Assembly: GCF_029255125.1 (NCBI RefSeq)
Contig: NZ_JAPUVR010000100.1
Coordinates: 124,001 to 188,000 of the forward strand
Direction: 5' to 3'
DNA: 64,000 bases
Origin: Accumulibacter sp.
Lineage (GTDB): Bacteria > Pseudomonadota > Gammaproteobacteria > Burkholderiales > Rhodocyclaceae
Part shown: piece by piece, positions 10,747 to 19,070 of the stretch
Position numbering within the stretch: the stretch's first letter is position 1
How the letters are laid out: every line of letters starts with the position of its first letter
Notes under the pieces: generated by a model
Databases searched by the model: none
Told to the model about the DNA's origin: nothing
Seen by the model: the letters and a program-made list of their open reading frames with translations, nothing else
Made by a program: the position numbers and the translations under genes

Positions 10747-11886
10747 CTACGCTTGCCGCGTGTCTTCGACTTTCCGCGCGCGGTCAAGCATTCTTTGTTG
10801 AAGATCTGCCAGAGGCAGACCCAGCTTCAGCTCCCTTGCCAGAAGCTCGAGCAAAGGGAGTACTTCCTGGCCAAGCGCTGCGAGGTGCGGGATGACCTCC
10901 GTTTCACGCCCGGCCCTGATCAGGTTGATCGCATGACCGATCGCCGGTGCGGTCGGTTGCTGCACTTGTTCGAAACAGGCGACGACCCGGTTGCCGCCGG
11001 CGAGGCGGGCTGCCTTCAGGCGCTGCGCAGCCAGCGCGAGCAGGGCAGTGGCCGTGTTCTGCCGGTCGACCGGTGTGTTGGCGACGCCGATGCTGATCGT
11101 CAGATCGACGCGCTGGCCGTGGACCGTGATGTTTGCCACGGTGAAAGCCTCGCACAGGCGCCGGGCAAATATCTCGCTGGCCGGATACGGCGTCCCTGGC
11201 GAGACGACGACGAGGTCGTCGTCGGTGTAGTGGCCGAGGCTATCCTCGCGGCGCACCTTCTTGGCCAGCATGCTGGCCAGGCGTCGCTGGAATTCGCGCG
11301 CCACCTCCTCGCCGTACTCGTCGCGCAGCCGGTCGACACGGTCGAAGCCAAGAATCATGATGCTGACCGGAGTTTCCTTGCGCAGCGCTTGCGCTACGCT
11401 ACGTCCGGTATCTGTCTCGATCTGCCGGCGGCCGGGCAAGCCGGTATTCGGATGCTGCCGCCCTTGCGCCGTTTCGTCGCTCGCTTCGCTTTGTTGTGCG
11501 GCGAGGCGCAGCAGTGTCTCGATGCGGGTCAGCAGTTCATTGCTGCTGACTCCCCGGTTGATGAAATCGGACGCGCCGAGTACGCGGGCACGGTCCATCG
11601 CCTCGGTGTTGTCACCGGCAATGATGAGCACCGGCATCCGCCGCAGGCGTGCAAGCTTCGACGAGCGAACCCGTGCCAGCAAGCCCTCGCCGTCGAGAAT
11701 CGGCAGGGAAAGCGAGCAGATCACCAAGTGGATGGAGTGGTCGAGGACTAGAGCCTGCCAGCCTGCTTCGCCGTCCGCTTCCTCGCGGAAGCCGTAGTGC
11801 TTGCTAATGAGCTTGATCAGCTTGGCGCGGACCATGCGCGACTGGTCGACGATCAGAACGCGCAGCGCCAGGTTGGGGTTCTCCAT
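10747..11886 (-). CDS. Degenerate receiver-GGDEF regulatory protein
   Basis: 379 residues. Residues ~8-125 have a receiver fold but the phosphoacceptor position is Ser58 (VICSLSLP), the acid pocket has one Asp (LIVDQS) and the conserved Lys is Arg (INRGV). Residues ~150-300 resemble a GGDEF domain (FDRVDRLRDEYGEEV, TISIGVA), but the active-site GGDEF reads TDDDL, so cyclase activity is unlikely. A ~75-residue helical C-terminus follows. Both domains therefore look like binding or scaffold modules. It sits between the acuI-like gene (33 nt upstream) and prpE (43 nt downstream) on the same strand, which suggests co-transcription. No partner can be named from the sequence. Confidence 0.85.
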   Translation of the reverse strand: MENPNLALRVLIVDQSRMVRAKLIKLISKHYGFREEADGEAGWQALVLDHSIHLVICSLSLPILDGEGLLARVRSSKLARLRRMPVLIIAGDNTEAMDRARVLGASDFINRGVSSNELLTRIETLLRLAAQQSEASDETAQGRQHPNTGLPGRRQIETDTGRSVAQALRKETPVSIMILGFDRVDRLRDEYGEEVAREFQRRLASMLAKKVRREDSLGHYTDDDLVVVSPGTPYPASEIFARRLCEAFTVANITVHGQRVDLTISIGVANTPVDRQNTATALLALAAQRLKAARLAGGNRVVACFEQVQQPTAPAIGHAINLIRAGRETEVIPHLAALGQEVLPLLELLARELKLGLPLADLQQRMLDRARKVEDTRQA

Positions 11887-11919
11887 CGTGGCTTGTTGTC
11901 TGTCGCGTCCGTGCGTCGT

Positions 11920-12915
11920 TCACGCGCCAGCAATCTCGACGACGACGCGCCCGTGTGCCCGACCCGCCAGAAAGTCCTCGAAACAGTCGGGCAACTCGTC
12001 GAACGCCAGGCGGCGGGTCATTGACGCCAGGTGCTGTGGCCGCAGGTCGCTGGCCAGGCGCTGCCAGATGCCGCTGCGATAGGGCTCGCCGATGTAACCC
12101 GAATCAATGCCAAGCAGGGCGGCGCCGCGCAGGATGAAGGGCATGACCGTTGTCTTCAGCGACGCGCTGGCGGCGAGGCCGATGCTGGCGATCGTTCCTC
12201 CCTGCCGCATCGTGCTGATCATCCAGGCCAGCACGTCGCCACCGAGGTTGTCTACAGCGCCTGCCCAGAGCGCACGATCAAGCGGTCGCACGCGCGCAAG
12301 ATCGAGGGCCGAGCGCAGCATGACTTCGCTGGCGCCGAGACTGCGCAGATAGTCGGTTTCATTCTCCTTGCCAGTCAGCGCGGTCACCTGATAACCGAGC
12401 TTGGCCAGCATGTCGACCGCCAGACTGCCGACGCCGCCGCTGGCACCGCTGACGACCACTGGGCCATTGCGCGGATGAAGGCCATTTTCCTCCATACGCA
12501 CGATGCCCAGCGCGGCAGTAAAGCCAGCCGTTCCCAGGGCCATCGCCTCGAACAGCGACAGACCGGCGGGCAAGGGGACGACCCAGGCAGCCGGTACGCG
12601 AGCATACTCCGCGTAGCCGCCATGGTGGGCGACACCGATGTCGAAGCTCGTCGCGATGACTTGATCGCCGGGTTGGAAACGCGTGTCGCTGCTTGTGGTG
12701 ACTGTTCCCGCCAGGTCGATGCCGCCGATACAGGGGAAGCGGCGGATGATTCGGCCAGCGCCGGTGGCCGCCAGAGCGTCCTTGTAGTTGACGCTGGAGT
12801 AGGCAACCTTGACCGTCACTTCGCCTTGGTCGAGGCCGCCTTCGTCCATTTCGACGAAAGCGCCACGTGTCTGACCTTCTTTTTCGTCAATCAGATAAGC
12901 CTTGAATGGGCCCAT
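11920..12915 (-). CDS. acuI: AcuI/YhdH-type NADPH-dependent acrylyl-CoA reductase (MDR family)
   Basis: 331 residues from the ATG at 12915, preceded by GGGAGTG; another ATG 15 nt upstream lacks a ribosome site. A medium-chain reductase without the zinc-ligand set: YSSVNYKDALAATG, FPCIGGIDLAGTV, the nucleotide loop SGASGGVGSLAV and a MAPFILRGAALLGIDS-like stretch (seen as MPFILRGAALLGIDS) are characteristic of the YhdH/AcuI group. AcuI reduces acryloyl-CoA to propionyl-CoA; the nearby prpE, which also yields propionyl-CoA, supports that role (inference). It could instead be a general quinone oxidoreductase-like enzyme. It heads a probable minus-strand operon and is divergent from the NlpC/P60 gene. 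Confidence 0.8.
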   Translation of the reverse strand: MGPFKAYLIDEKEGQTRGAFVEMDEGGLDQGEVTVKVAYSSVNYKDALAATGAGRIIRRFPCIGGIDLAGTVTTSSDTRFQPGDQVIATSFDIGVAHHGGYAEYARVPAAWVVPLPAGLSLFEAMALGTAGFTAALGIVRMEENGLHPRNGPVVVSGASGGVGSLAVDMLAKLGYQVTALTGKENETDYLRSLGASEVMLRSALDLARVRPLDRALWAGAVDNLGGDVLAWMISTMRQGGTIASIGLAASASLKTTVMPFILRGAALLGIDSGYIGEPYRSGIWQRLASDLRPQHLASMTRRLAFDELPDCFEDFLAGRAHGRVVVEIAGA

Positions 12916-13175
12916 GTGCACTCCCTGCATGAAGAGGAATCCGAGGAATCAATCGCTGCTTCGACGAGTCAAGCATTTCCCGCGTTAGCCACGGTGGCGG
13001 ATTATAAACACAAAAATCGTTGCGTTGAGCGCGGATGGCCGCCGCCAGCTCACTTCCAGAAGTCCGTTGCGGCGCTTGCGTGGGCGCAGCAGCCTCATGT
13101 TTTGCTTGATTTTTGGCTTCGTTTGATGGGCTCGGGTGCGCTCGGCGTGGCACGCCAGCGAGTGCTCACGGGGGG

Positions 13176-13204
13176 TTTACAACGTGAAATATTTCACATA
13201 AATT
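13176..13204 (+). promoter_or_regulatory. Promoter with a palindromic operator between -35 and -10
   Basis: A -35-like TTTACA (13176-13181), a 17-nt spacer and a -10-like TAAATT (13199-13204) precede the NlpC/P60 gene. The spacer holds a perfect 14-bp palindrome, GTGAAATATTTCAC (13184-13197), an arrangement expected for a repressor site. Transcription from this -10 would begin within a few bases of the ATG at 13213, leaving almost no leader, and no Shine-Dalgarno is visible there. Confidence 0.5.
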
Positions 13205-13212
13205 GCGTCCTT

Positions 13213-13722
13213 ATGCCCAAGATACCTCTACTTCCCTCCCTTTTTGCTGCCGCCCTGTTGTTTTCCTCAGGGGCCGGCCATGTCCACGCTAGCGAACAGG
13301 CTAAGGCCGCCGACGAACTCTCGCTGTTCGAACGCTACACCAACAGTGCACAGGATCTGATTCTCAAGGGTTTTGAGCTGATTGGCATCAATTACCGTTT
13401 CGGTGGCACGAATCCCGATACAGGTCTTGATTGCAGCGGTTTCGTGCAACTCGTTTTCAAGGAAGCGATTGGCATCTTGCTCCCGCGCACGGCGCGCGAG
13501 CAAAGCGAAGTCGGAACGGTCATTGACCGACACGAACTGAAGGCCGGCGATCTCGTCTTCTTCAACACCATGCGGCACGCCTTTTCGCACGTTGGCATTT
13601 ACCTCGGCGACAACAGGTTCATGCATGCGCCGCGCACCGGCGCCGAGGTTCGTATCGAAGACATGCGGCAGAACTACTGGATACAGCGCTATAACGGCGC
13701 GCGCCGATTGCTCGCGCGGTGA
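13213..13722 (+). CDS. NlpC/P60 (C40) cell-wall peptidase
   Basis: 169 residues; signal peptide with a cut near HVHASE, then a short linker and the NlpC/P60 domain. The catalytic triad is visible: Cys74 in GLDCSGFVQ, His126 in FSHVGIYLG and His138 in FMHAPRTG; YRFGGTNPDTGLDC and KAGDLVFF are family signatures. It most likely cleaves peptide stems of peptidoglycan in the periplasm, as Spr/MepS-type hydrolases do. The open frame runs far upstream of 13213, but that part is antisense to acuI and the signal peptide fixes the start. There is no Shine-Dalgarno, and the message may be leaderless. Confidence 0.9.
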   Translation: MPKIPLLPSLFAAALLFSSGAGHVHASEQAKAADELSLFERYTNSAQDLILKGFELIGINYRFGGTNPDTGLDCSGFVQLVFKEAIGILLPRTAREQSEVGTVIDRHELKAGDLVFFNTMRHAFSHVGIYLGDNRFMHAPRTGAEVRIEDMRQNYWIQRYNGARRLLAR

Positions 13723-13737
13723 ATGCGGTAGTGCCCT

Positions 13738-13766
13738 GAAACGACGCTGTGCGTCGTTTCTTTTTT
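13738..13766 (+). terminator. Rho-independent terminator of the NlpC/P60 gene
   Basis: A perfect 10-bp stem (GAAACGACGC and complement) with a 3-nt TGT loop is followed by six T. It begins 15 bases after the stop codon. This is the clearest intrinsic terminator in the window. Confidence 0.9.
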
Positions 13767-14304
13767 GGCGCAGTTGGGAATGCGTCTCATTGCGATTGTT
13801 GCTGATCCGTGCCGCGTTCGGTTGCCCGCGAGCAGCAGGCCAGGCGGGACAGAGCGCGCGAACCGAGCCGGCCGCGTGCAGGTTCGTCGGCTCCTGCAGC
13901 GTGCTGCGCCCGCCTGCCGACATTTGCGGACGAGCGCTGGCGTCGTCGAGCAGTGCTTGCGGCTCAATTATAATTGACCATCGTTGCGTTGTTCCCCAGG
14001 GCCGTTGCCATCTATTGCGTCAGTTCGGGCTGGCGGCCGACGGATGGTGATCCGGCCATGATCGGGATCTGCCGATACGCACTACAAACTGGCTTGCGAG
14101 GTGTCTCGCCATGGATTGCACATCGCCGTCGAATTTGAGCGTGTCGGATCGGCGTCGCCGGCCGGACGGCGCACACCCCTGCTTGAGTAAGGATAGCGCC
14201 GACGAACAGTTGCGATCGGTCAGTGAACGGCACCGCCTGCGTTTGCCCGCCGCGAGCGGTGAGCGGGGGTGGATCACTCAGCCCATCGTACGATCGGCCG
14301 AGCA
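13767..14304. other. Intergenic region with AT-rich palindrome, no convincing gene
   Basis: About 540 bases between the NlpC/P60 terminator and aat. The only notable element is the perfect palindrome TCAATTATAATTGA at 13964-13977, which contains an exact TATAAT on the plus strand (13969-13974) and, by symmetry, on the minus strand. No good -35 box is paired with either. A 65-codon frame at 14111-14308 has no ribosome site or recognisable protein pattern and I do not call it. The region may carry the aat promoter. Confidence 0.4.
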
Positions 14305-15030
14305 ATGATCGGTTGGCTGGCCGACGATGAGCCGTTTCCGCCGGTGGCGGAGGCGCTGACCGAGCCAAATGGGCTGCTCTGCGCGGGTGGCGACCTTTCG
14401 CCGCAGCGTCTGCTGCAGGCTTATCGGCAGGGAATCTTCCCGTGGTATTCGCCTGGCGAACCGATTCTCTGGTGGAGCCCCGATCCACGCATGGTACTCA
14501 TTCCCGGCGAGTTCCGCGTCTCCCGCTCCTTGCGTCGCAGCCTGCGTAGCGCGCGTTGCGAGGTACGCCTGGACAGCAGCTTCGCGGCGGTTGTTCGGGC
14601 GTGTGCACAGACGCCGCGTGTGGGTCAGACGGGCACCTGGATCACCCGCGAGATGCAGCGGGCCTATTACCGGCTGTTCGAACTCGGCATTGCCCATTCG
14701 GTCGAAACCTGGCGTGACGACGAACTGGTCGGCGGCCTCTACGGATTGGCCATTGGGCGGATGTTCTTCGGCGAATCAATGTTTTCCCATGTCAGCGATG
14801 CTTCGAAGATCGCTGCCGCGCATCTCGCGCGCTTCCTGGAGGAAGAGGGCTTTGGCATGATCGATTGTCAGATGAGCACCCCGCACCTGGCGTCGCTCGG
14901 CGCACGCGTGATTCCGCGCGCGGCTTTCTTGGACCGTTTGCGAACGCTCGTGGCAGCCAATTGGCAGCCCGGCCGTTGGCCGAGCGATGCGGCTGGCCAG
15001 CCGTGGATAGAGGCGCATGGCCTTACCTGA
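14305..15030 (+). CDS. aat: Leucyl/phenylalanyl-tRNA--protein transferase
   Basis: 241 residues. It attaches Leu or Phe from aminoacyl-tRNA to proteins with N-terminal Arg or Lys, marking them for ClpS/ClpAP. The signatures are complete: [60 protein letters not shown] and [19 protein letters not shown]. The ATG at 14305 gives the usual length; an upstream in-frame ATG at 14269 adds 12 residues with no homology. It overlaps bpt by 14 nt, so the two N-end-rule transferases are translated together. Confidence 0.96.
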   Translation: MIGWLADDEPFPPVAEALTEPNGLLCAGGDLSPQRLLQAYRQGIFPWYSPGEPILWWSPDPRMVLIPGEFRVSRSLRRSLRSARCEVRLDSSFAAVVRACAQTPRVGQTGTWITREMQRAYYRLFELGIAHSVETWRDDELVGGLYGLAIGRMFFGESMFSHVSDASKIAAAHLARFLEEEGFGMIDCQMSTPHLASLGARVIPRAAFLDRLRTLVAANWQPGRWPSDAAGQPWIEAHGLT

Positions 15031-15811
15031 CGATTCCGAATTGCCCTTCTCGCTGCTTCAGTTCTATTCGACGTCGCCGTACGCCTGTAGCTATCTGTCG
15101 GCCCGGCGGGCCCGGTCGCTAGTCGCTACGCCCAGTCACCTGATCAACGCCGAGGTCTATGGCGAACTCGTTCGCAAGGGCTTCCGGCGTAGCGGCGTGT
15201 TTACCTACCGGCCGCAGTGCGACGCCTGTCAGGCATGCATACCGGTGCGCGTGCCGGTCGATCAGTTTCATGCGAACCGCAGTCAGCGGCGCAGCATCCG
15301 GATGCATTCCGACTTGCTGGTACGCGAGCTTCCCTTGCGCTTTCGCGATGACCACTATTCACTGTACCTGCGTTACCAGGCGGCACGCCATGCCGGTGGT
15401 GGCATGGACCAGGACGGGCGCGAGCAGTACACGCAATTCCTCCTGCAAAGCCGTGTCGATACCCGGCTGATCGAGTTTTCCGCGCACGGCGTTTTGCGCA
15501 TGGTGAGCATCCTTGATGTGCTGAGCGATGGGCTGTCGTCGGTCTACACCTTCTACGATCCGGACCTGCAGCCAGCCAGTCTGGGAACCTATAGCATCGT
15601 CTGGCAGGTTGCGCAGTGCGTTGCCAATCATTTGCCCTATCTTTACCTGGGTTATTGGATTCGCGACAGCCAAAAAATGGCTTACAAGGCGAGTTTCAGG
15701 CCGCTCGAAGGCTTGTTTGGCGACCACTGGCACCCGTTTCAAGGCTCGGCGAATGCGTCTTCACCGGTGGATTCTGCGTTCGGCTCGACAACGGCAATCC
15801 GGCGCGCCTGA
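15017..15811 (+). CDS. bpt: Aspartate/glutamate leucyltransferase
   Basis: 264 residues. Bpt adds Leu to N-terminal Asp or Glu, the second branch of the bacterial N-degron pathway. Family motifs: SPYACSYL near the N-terminus, [19 protein letters not shown], the cysteine cluster [24 protein letters not shown] and YLYLGYWI with KMAYKA. The start lies inside the end of aat. The C-terminus after WHPF is a low-complexity Ser/Ala tail. Confidence 0.96.
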   Translation: MALPDDSELPFSLLQFYSTSPYACSYLSARRARSLVATPSHLINAEVYGELVRKGFRRSGVFTYRPQCDACQACIPVRVPVDQFHANRSQRRSIRMHSDLLVRELPLRFRDDHYSLYLRYQAARHAGGGMDQDGREQYTQFLLQSRVDTRLIEFSAHGVLRMVSILDVLSDGLSSVYTFYDPDLQPASLGTYSIVWQVAQCVANHLPYLYLGYWIRDSQKMAYKASFRPLEGLFGDHWHPFQGSANASSPVDSAFGSTTAIRRA

Positions 15812-15951
15812 GTGTGCCGAAAGCATTCGGCCATTGCTCCTCAGTCAGGTGTAGCGATGCCTTCCGTCGGGTACAATGTAGAAGTGATGCCGCATCTTCC
15901 TTCGCCTGCTGTTCACCTCTCCTACGCTCCGCTGTCGGTCAGTCGTTTGCC

Positions 15952-16647
15952 ATGAGAATTGCATACCTTGAAGACGAAGCGAGTCTTGCGGGAACTGTAA
16001 CCGATTGGCTGCACGCGGCCGGCTACGAAGTCGAGTGGTTCAGCAGCGGCGTTCGTTGTGCCCAGGCGGTTGAGAGCAGACGGTTCGACGCCTGCCTGTT
16101 CGATTGGCTGGTGCCCGATCTGTCTGGCATCGATGTCCTGGCGCGCTTGCAAATCAAGCTGCGCCAGGCAATGCCACCGGTCGTGTTCACCACCGGGCGT
16201 GACAGCGAGGAGGATGTCGTCGGCGTTCTCGCCGCTGGTGCCGACGACTACATCGTCAAACCGCTCTCGCGCCCCTTGCTGTTGGCAAGGCTGGAGGCCG
16301 TCACCCGTCGTCGGAGCGGCGCGGGAGCAGCGGTGCAGCGCGATTTCGGCCGCCTCACGGTGGACTACGGCCGACGTCTGATCGCCCTGGAAGATGAACT
16401 GGTTTCGCTGACCGACCGAGAAACGGATCTGGCGTTGTACTTGTTCAAGAACGTTGGACGTGCCTTGAGTCGCGAACACTTGATCCAGGTCGTCTGGTCG
16501 CTGACGCCGGACATCGATACGCGAACCGTCGATGTGCATGTCAGCGCCCTGCGACGGAAACTCGGGCTGATCCCAAAATTCGGCTGGCGGTTGACCTCGA
16601 TCTACGGCTATGGCTACCGTCTTGAACGCGCTCGGAGCCCCGGCTGA
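15952..16647 (+). CDS. OmpR-family response regulator
   Basis: 231 residues. The N-terminal receiver has the acid pair in YLEDEA, phospho-Asp in LFDWLVPDLSG, Thr in FTTGR and Lys in IVKPL. The C-terminal winged helix has LTDRETDLALYLF, REHLIQVVW, TRTVDVHVSALRRKL and a final YGYGYRL. The frame is open upstream to 15616 but the receiver begins right at this ATG. It precedes a CHASE2 histidine kinase by about 230 nt, which is the likely cognate partner. Target genes are not evident. Confidence 0.93.
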   Translation: MRIAYLEDEASLAGTVTDWLHAAGYEVEWFSSGVRCAQAVESRRFDACLFDWLVPDLSGIDVLARLQIKLRQAMPPVVFTTGRDSEEDVVGVLAAGADDYIVKPLSRPLLLARLEAVTRRRSGAGAAVQRDFGRLTVDYGRRLIALEDELVSLTDRETDLALYLFKNVGRALSREHLIQVVWSLTPDIDTRTVDVHVSALRRKLGLIPKFGWRLTSIYGYGYRLERARSPG

Positions 16648-16879
16648 TGTATTCGCCTGGCACGCTTTCCGCATGCCGTCGGGGCGTGTCCTCGCTGCCC
16701 AGCGGGGGGCCGGCGGGTCGGCCAGTCTGGGAGTGCGTCCAGCGCAGTCGGACGCCAGTCTGAACAGGTTTGACAGGCCGCACACAGAGAACTGCCTGCG
16801 CCGTTTGCCGGTGCTGTTGATCGGCTAGACAAGGATTCTACCGAAAGCTCCCTACCGTCCGCAGAGGCTGCCCTTACGA

Positions 16880-18901
16880 ATGTCTCGACCGAATCGCCGC
16901 GCCCGCTGGCTTAGCGCTGAGCTGTTGCGGGTCGCCTTGCTGCTTGTCGTGATTGCCCTGGCGACGAGTCTGAGCGGTCTGCTCGTCCGGATCGACCATC
17001 TGATCTTCGACACCGGCCAGCGCCTGAATTGGCGTCCGATGCCGGCTGACGTGATGATTGTCGCGGTCGACAAGGAGAGTCTCGATCGCTTTGGTCGCTG
17101 GCCCTGGACGCGTACCTGGCACGCGCGCCTGCTCAGCAAGCTCTGTGCGGACAAGCCGGCGGCAGTCGGTTTCAACGTTGCATTCAGCGAGCAGAGCAAC
17201 GATCCGCATGCTGACGCTTTGCTCGCCGAGGCCATGGCGGCTTGCGGCAACGTCGTCTTGCCCTTGGTCATCGAGTTCTCAGGATCTGGTGGGCACGTGC
17301 TCGAATCGCCGCCGATTCGCGAGTTGTTCGCCGCAGCCGCCGGGATCGGGCGGATCGGTCTTCGCCTGGATGCCGATGGTGTCGCGCGGTCGGTCGACCT
17401 GCGCGAAGGCGTCGGTGCCCCCGCCTGGCCTCTGATGGCGAGCGAGTTGTTGCGTGTGGCGCGGAAGCTGCCCGCCGTAGATGCGAGCCGCGTATCGCTG
17501 AAGGCGTGGCCGGTGAGTGGCGATGGCATCGTGCGCGAGTCGACCCAGCGCCTGTTTTTCTCCGGACCGCCACGTGCCGTGCCGCAGATATCCTACGCCT
17601 CGGCGTTCGATGCCGATCTGCCGCCAGGCACCTTCACCGGTCGCATTGTTCTCGTCGGGGCGACTGCCGTCGGCCTCGGCGACGCCGTGATGACGCCGGT
17701 TTCGCCGCCTGGGCAGCCGATGTCGGGGGTCGAGGTACAGGCCAATCTTGTCTTGTCGATGCGCGACGGGCGCATGATCGACGACCTGCCGTTGCCCGCT
17801 GACTTGCTGTGCACGGTGCTCCTGGCGGCTGTCCCCTTGCTCTGGTTGCCGCGCGTGATGCCGCTGCCAGGCTTGCTGGCGAGTGTCGCCTGGATTCTGT
17901 TCTTGAGCGCAGTTTGCGGTCTGTTGCCGGGTCTGACCCAGATCTGGTTTGCGCCGAGCGGCGCGTTGATCGCTGGTGTCCTCGCCTTTCCCCTGTGGAG
18001 CTGGCGCCGCCTGGAAGCCGTACGACGTCATTTCGACGAGGAACTGCGCGAACTGCAGGCGATCTTTCCGGATCGGCGGTCGGGAACGGCCTCCTTGACA
18101 AAGATGGGTGGTCTCAGCTTCGAGCAGCGGATTGCCTGGGTGCTCGCTGCCAAGAAGGCCATGCGCGATCTCGAGGCGCAGCGCAACGAGGCGCTGGCTT
18201 TCATTTCGCATGATCTGCGCGCACCGTTGGCAAGCGTCGTCTGCCAGCTCGAAAGCGAAACGGAGTGTGACCCACAGCGTTTGCTGCCGCCTTTGCGGCG
18301 GGCGCTGGCGATGGCGCAGGCCTTTCTCTGGCTGGCTCGGGCCGAAGCGCTCGACCGCCGTCGGATGAGGGAAATCGAACTGACCGGTCTGCTCGATCAG
18401 GCACTCGACGAGGTGCACCTGCTCGCCGAGCGCCGCAGAAGCGAACTCGTGCGCTGCCTGCCCGACGAAGCGGTCTGGATTCGTGGTGACTTCGAGTCGA
18501 TCGAGCGCTGTGCGATCAATCTCCTGGACAACGCGCTCAATTACGCTCCGCCGGCCACGCCGGTCGCCATCGGCCTCGATACACGCTGGGAAGATGGCGT
18601 CCGTTTCTGGGTCGAGAACGAAGGGCCGCCGTTGTCGGCAGAGCAGGTTGAGCGCCTGTTCCAACAGTTCAGCTCGGGCATCGGTGAAGCTAGATCGGCA
18701 TCCAGCATGGGCCTGGGCCTGTACTTTGTCCGCAAGGTCGCCGAAAGGCACGGCGGCCAAGCGGGCGTCGAGTGCCGCTCGGGTAAGCTCCGGTTCTGGG
18801 TCAGCCTTCCGGCAATCGAGGCGGGGCAGGGCGAATCAGCGGGCGTGGGGGAACTGCGGCGGCGGCAGCGTGAGAGCGGAAATCGCTCCTTTCTCTCGTA
18901 A
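16880..18901 (+). CDS. CHASE2-domain sensor histidine kinase
   Basis: 673 residues. A first membrane segment (~15-37) is followed by a periplasmic CHASE2 domain (VMIVAVDKESLDRFGRWPWTRTWHARLL and PMSGVEVQANLVLSM are characteristic), three membrane helices at about 300-380, a short coiled coil, HisKA with the phosphoacceptor His444 in FISHDLRAPL, and HATPase motifs NLLDNALNYA and SSMGLGLYFVRK. There is no attached receiver. The upstream OmpR-type regulator is the probable target. The 233-bp gap between them holds no clear promoter or terminator. The ligand of CHASE2 domains is generally unknown. Confidence 0.93.
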   Translation: MSRPNRRARWLSAELLRVALLLVVIALATSLSGLLVRIDHLIFDTGQRLNWRPMPADVMIVAVDKESLDRFGRWPWTRTWHARLLSKLCADKPAAVGFNVAFSEQSNDPHADALLAEAMAACGNVVLPLVIEFSGSGGHVLESPPIRELFAAAAGIGRIGLRLDADGVARSVDLREGVGAPAWPLMASELLRVARKLPAVDASRVSLKAWPVSGDGIVRESTQRLFFSGPPRAVPQISYASAFDADLPPGTFTGRIVLVGATAVGLGDAVMTPVSPPGQPMSGVEVQANLVLSMRDGRMIDDLPLPADLLCTVLLAAVPLLWLPRVMPLPGLLASVAWILFLSAVCGLLPGLTQIWFAPSGALIAGVLAFPLWSWRRLEAVRRHFDEELRELQAIFPDRRSGTASLTKMGGLSFEQRIAWVLAAKKAMRDLEAQRNEALAFISHDLRAPLASVVCQLESETECDPQRLLPPLRRALAMAQAFLWLARAEALDRRRMREIELTGLLDQALDEVHLLAERRRSELVRCLPDEAVWIRGDFESIERCAINLLDNALNYAPPATPVAIGLDTRWEDGVRFWVENEGPPLSAEQVERLFQQFSSGIGEARSASSMGLGLYFVRKVAERHGGQAGVECRSGKLRFWVSLPAIEAGQGESAGVGELRRRQRESGNRSFLS

Positions 18902-19070
18902 GCTGGCGGTGTTAAGCTCGTGCGGCGCGTTCGCTGCGGTCAGGTGCCTGCCGGCCGAGTGCGCTAGTCCAGTTTTTCCGCGATCAGCCGGGGCCGCGTA
19001 TGGGCGCGCTTCCGATAGCCGATCCCGACTTCGCGTTGGCGGTGGGATGGCGGACTTGGGGGGATGGCCG

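Noticed and set aside
12031..13212. A long open frame continuous with the NlpC/P60 gene upstream
   Set aside because: It is antisense to the acuI-like gene, has no protein-like pattern, and the signal peptide and promoter place the true start at 13213.
14111..14308. Possible 65-residue gene before aat
   Set aside because: No ribosome site, Arg/Ser-rich random-looking composition, overlaps the aat start.
17279..18760. 493-codon open frame antisense to the CHASE2 kinase
   Set aside because: Composition is that of a reverse-frame artefact and the kinase motifs on the plus strand are complete.
18483..19070. N-terminal extension of the GCS2-family protein
   Set aside because: Runs into the kinase gene in another frame; homology begins only at about 19071.
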